From Vagococcus allomyrinae (GTDB taxonomy: Bacteria > Bacillota > Bacilli > Lactobacillales > Vagococcaceae), in the NCBI RefSeq assembly GCF_017829975.1, contig NZ_JAEEGA010000010.1, positions 1 to 64,000 of the forward strand: DNA of 64,000 nt. The letters run 5' to 3'. How positions within the stretch are numbered: position 1 is the stretch's first letter; each line of letters opens with the position of its first letter. The notes beneath the pieces were generated by a model. The model saw only the letters and a list, made by a program, of their open reading frames with translations. It searched no databases and was not told the DNA's origin. Shown piece by piece: positions 62,475 through 64,000 of this stretch. The translations under genes were made by a program, and so were the position numbers.

Positions 62475-63194
62475 ATGCACAATAAAGAAAATGAAGAGAA
62501 AGAAGTGGAGTCTAAACTTGATATTTTACTTTCTTTGGAAGATTTGTTGTCAATAAAGAGCTCTAATCAAATAATTAAGTTAAGTTTCATTAGTTTATTC
62601 AAGGATTTCACAATAAAATATGATAAGAAAAAGCATAAAAGTAAAATTTCTTTTTTTAAAGACTATAGACTGATGTATGCAATATTTTTATTAATTGCAG
62701 TAATGTTTTCTTACATTTTGTCAGACTCATCTCTGACAATTGTTAAACTGATTGACATCGTCGAATTTTTGAACAATATACTAATTTCATTACTAGGGAT
62801 TGTTTTCACCGCATATGCCCTATTACAAGCAGTTTTATCAAAAGATGTTTTACTGTCGCTTTTAACATCGAAGGCGAATTCTAAAAAAGGTCATAGACTT
62901 GAACAAAATAATTTTACGAAGATAAATAACGGATTTTTCTTTCTTATGGTGTTATACATAATCGGTATTGTCATCAATTCTTTGTTATTTGTATTTCTAA
63001 AAAGTGTTGATGAAGATTGGCATCTCAAATTGCCTCAACTTGTGAATGTTTTTTTATCAAGTATAATTTTGTCATTTTATTTCTTTTTTAATTTATTAGT
63101 TATATGGGAAATTAAACATTTTATTTTCAATATTTTTCATATATTAAATGTGGGCATTATACTTAATATGGATGAGGAGGATATGGGGAAGTAG
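62475..63194 (+). CDS. multi-TM protein paired with the 320-aa gene
   Basis: 239 residues. An acidic cytosolic N-terminus (to about 65) is followed by probable helices at about 70-88 (LMYAIFLLIAVMFSYIL), 97-122 (FLNNILISLLGIVFTAYALL), 152-174 and 190-215. The ...LLGIVFTAYALLQAVLSKD stretch resembles membrane effectors of abortive-infection systems. Directly after the 320-aa gene, it could be the membrane arm of a sensor/effector pair. Function inferred from architecture only. Confidence 0.62.
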   Translation: MHNKENEEKEVESKLDILLSLEDLLSIKSSNQIIKLSFISLFKDFTIKYDKKKHKSKISFFKDYRLMYAIFLLIAVMFSYILSDSSLTIVKLIDIVEFLNNILISLLGIVFTAYALLQAVLSKDVLLSLLTSKANSKKGHRLEQNNFTKINNGFFFLMVLYIIGIVINSLLFVFLKSVDEDWHLKLPQLVNVFLSSIILSFYFFFNLLVIWEIKHFIFNIFHILNVGIILNMDEEDMGK

Positions 63195-63455
63195 GGGATA
63201 AATAAGCAAAAAAATGTCTTATCTGAGGTCGGCAATAAACTTTTAGCGGACATGAGGTATTAATTGTGCAAGTGTTTGCCGGTTATTGTAACGAAGTACA
63301 GTTCTTGAGGTTTTCTTTGATAATAATTGATCTATGCAGGCTTCTGGGCTTTTATCATTAGCTTGGTCAATTTTTTCTTCTGTTAGATACTTGAAAACAG
63401 AACATGTTATTGTTAGACTCTAATGTGGAACAAATGAATTATTGGAGGTTTGGTA
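63195..63455. other. short interval before the truncated last gene
   Basis: No gene is seen. GGAGG at 63444-63448 serves the TTG start at 63456. Confidence 0.5.
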
Positions 63456-64000
63456 TTGATTAATTTTCCGAAACTAAAGTTCACGATTAATGCAACAAAA
63501 AAACAAAGTGAATTTGAAAAAATAAGTTTTAAAACTAAAGCAGAAGTAGTGTATTCTCACTTATTTGAAGGCTTATCAACTAGAAAGAATGAATTGAAAA
63601 ATGGCTTGAATGATAGTGATGGCTGGGCTGCTTGGAATATTTTGCAGCATTATGGAATTCAAAATGAGCATAAAAAATCTTTTAGTGGATGTGACTTGCC
63701 TACCGTAATTAATTATTTAAATAAACGTAGTAGTAAAGGCGATAAATCATTAGTAGATTTATTATCATTTCTGAATAATGATTTTAAAGACCAAGGAACT
63801 AAAGAAGATACTGGACAAAGAAATATAATAAAAATTGATAGCGATTTTAAATATAATATAGAAGATTTTAATTTGGCTATGAAGAAAAATTTGAAAAGCT
63901 TTATTATTGAAGAAGATTTTCAGAGGTTGAATGAAATTAAAAAAAAGAACGGCACAAAAGGAGAAGAATTTGTTGTTGCATACTATCATTCGGAAATAAA
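63456..64000 (+). CDS. truncated gene with DUF3883-like start, runs off the window
   Basis: 181 codons are visible from a TTG start with GGAGG seven bases ahead. The N-terminal part is polar and helical (MINFPKLKFTINATKKQ, DGWAAWNILQHYGI). The last visible part, NEIKKKNGTKGEEFVVAYY, resembles the start of DUF3883 domains (helix then GEE.V..YE), which occur in restriction-type and ATP-binding defence proteins. The 3' end lies outside the window. It would extend the defence island beyond DISARM. Confidence 0.5.
   Translation, partial: MINFPKLKFTINATKKQSEFEKISFKTKAEVVYSHLFEGLSTRKNELKNGLNDSDGWAAWNILQHYGIQNEHKKSFSGCDLPTVINYLNKRSSKGDKSLVDLLSFLNNDFKDQGTKEDTGQRNIIKIDSDFKYNIEDFNLAMKKNLKSFIIEEDFQRLNEIKKKNGTKGEEFVVAYYHSEI

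Overview
The window reads as a low-GC Gram-positive chromosome segment. LPxTG sorting, strong AGGAGG-type ribosome binding sites, lactose/cellobiose-type PTS components, an AgrC/AgrA-like quorum-sensing pair and IS1216-like (IS6 family) ends point to Lactobacillales, most likely Enterococcaceae (Enterococcus/Vagococcus type). This assignment is an inference from gene content. I see no rRNA, tRNA or CRISPR array.

Region 1 (81-6816) is a surface-protein operon. It holds an ER/SipW-type signal peptidase, three proteins with SipW-type (TasA/CalY-like) signal regions, an LPxTG protein and a SpaA-fold adhesin. Region 2 (6991-13468) is a tightly overlapping, visibly more GC-rich operon. It encodes four proteins with the serine-recombinase (resolvase) fold that have all lost the catalytic serine and arginines, one of them membrane anchored. 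The same operon encodes small basic and coiled-coil proteins and a TagH-like ABC ATPase fused to three LysM domains. I recognise no described system here. A CAP/BIG2 secreted protein with three near-identical 531-bp repeats follows (13663-16209).

Region 3 (16758-31806) is a glycoside catabolic locus. An AraC regulator with a GH39-like sensor module precedes a sugar epimerase and two complete C-glycoside deglycosidase-like alpha/beta pairs. These flank two Gfo/Idh/MocA oxidoreductases. Two HAD phosphatases, a complete lactose/cellobiose-type PTS (IIC, IIB, IIA), a ROK kinase and an MFS transporter complete it. The likely flow is import, C3 oxidation, elimination of the sugar from its aglycone, and salvage of the sugar.

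Region 4 (about 31810-44500) is a worn accessory zone. It contains polymorphic-toxin/immunity modules, an AgrC/AgrA-like two-component system beside a plantaricin-type direct-repeat operator and a bacteriocin-like gene, a type I toxin/antisense-RNA candidate, a short SEDS-like membrane protein, conjugative-element remnants, interspersed structured repeats and solo IS6-type ends.

Region 5 (45794-64000) is a defence island. It has an HD phosphohydrolase with a small partner, decayed genes (a dGTPase and a lipoprotein), a HEPN-motif protein and a class 2 DISARM system (drmMII divergent from drmE-drmA-drmB). At the place where drmC would be expected there are instead an unrecognised 320-aa protein, a multi-TM protein and a truncated gene with a DUF3883-like stretch running off the window edge.
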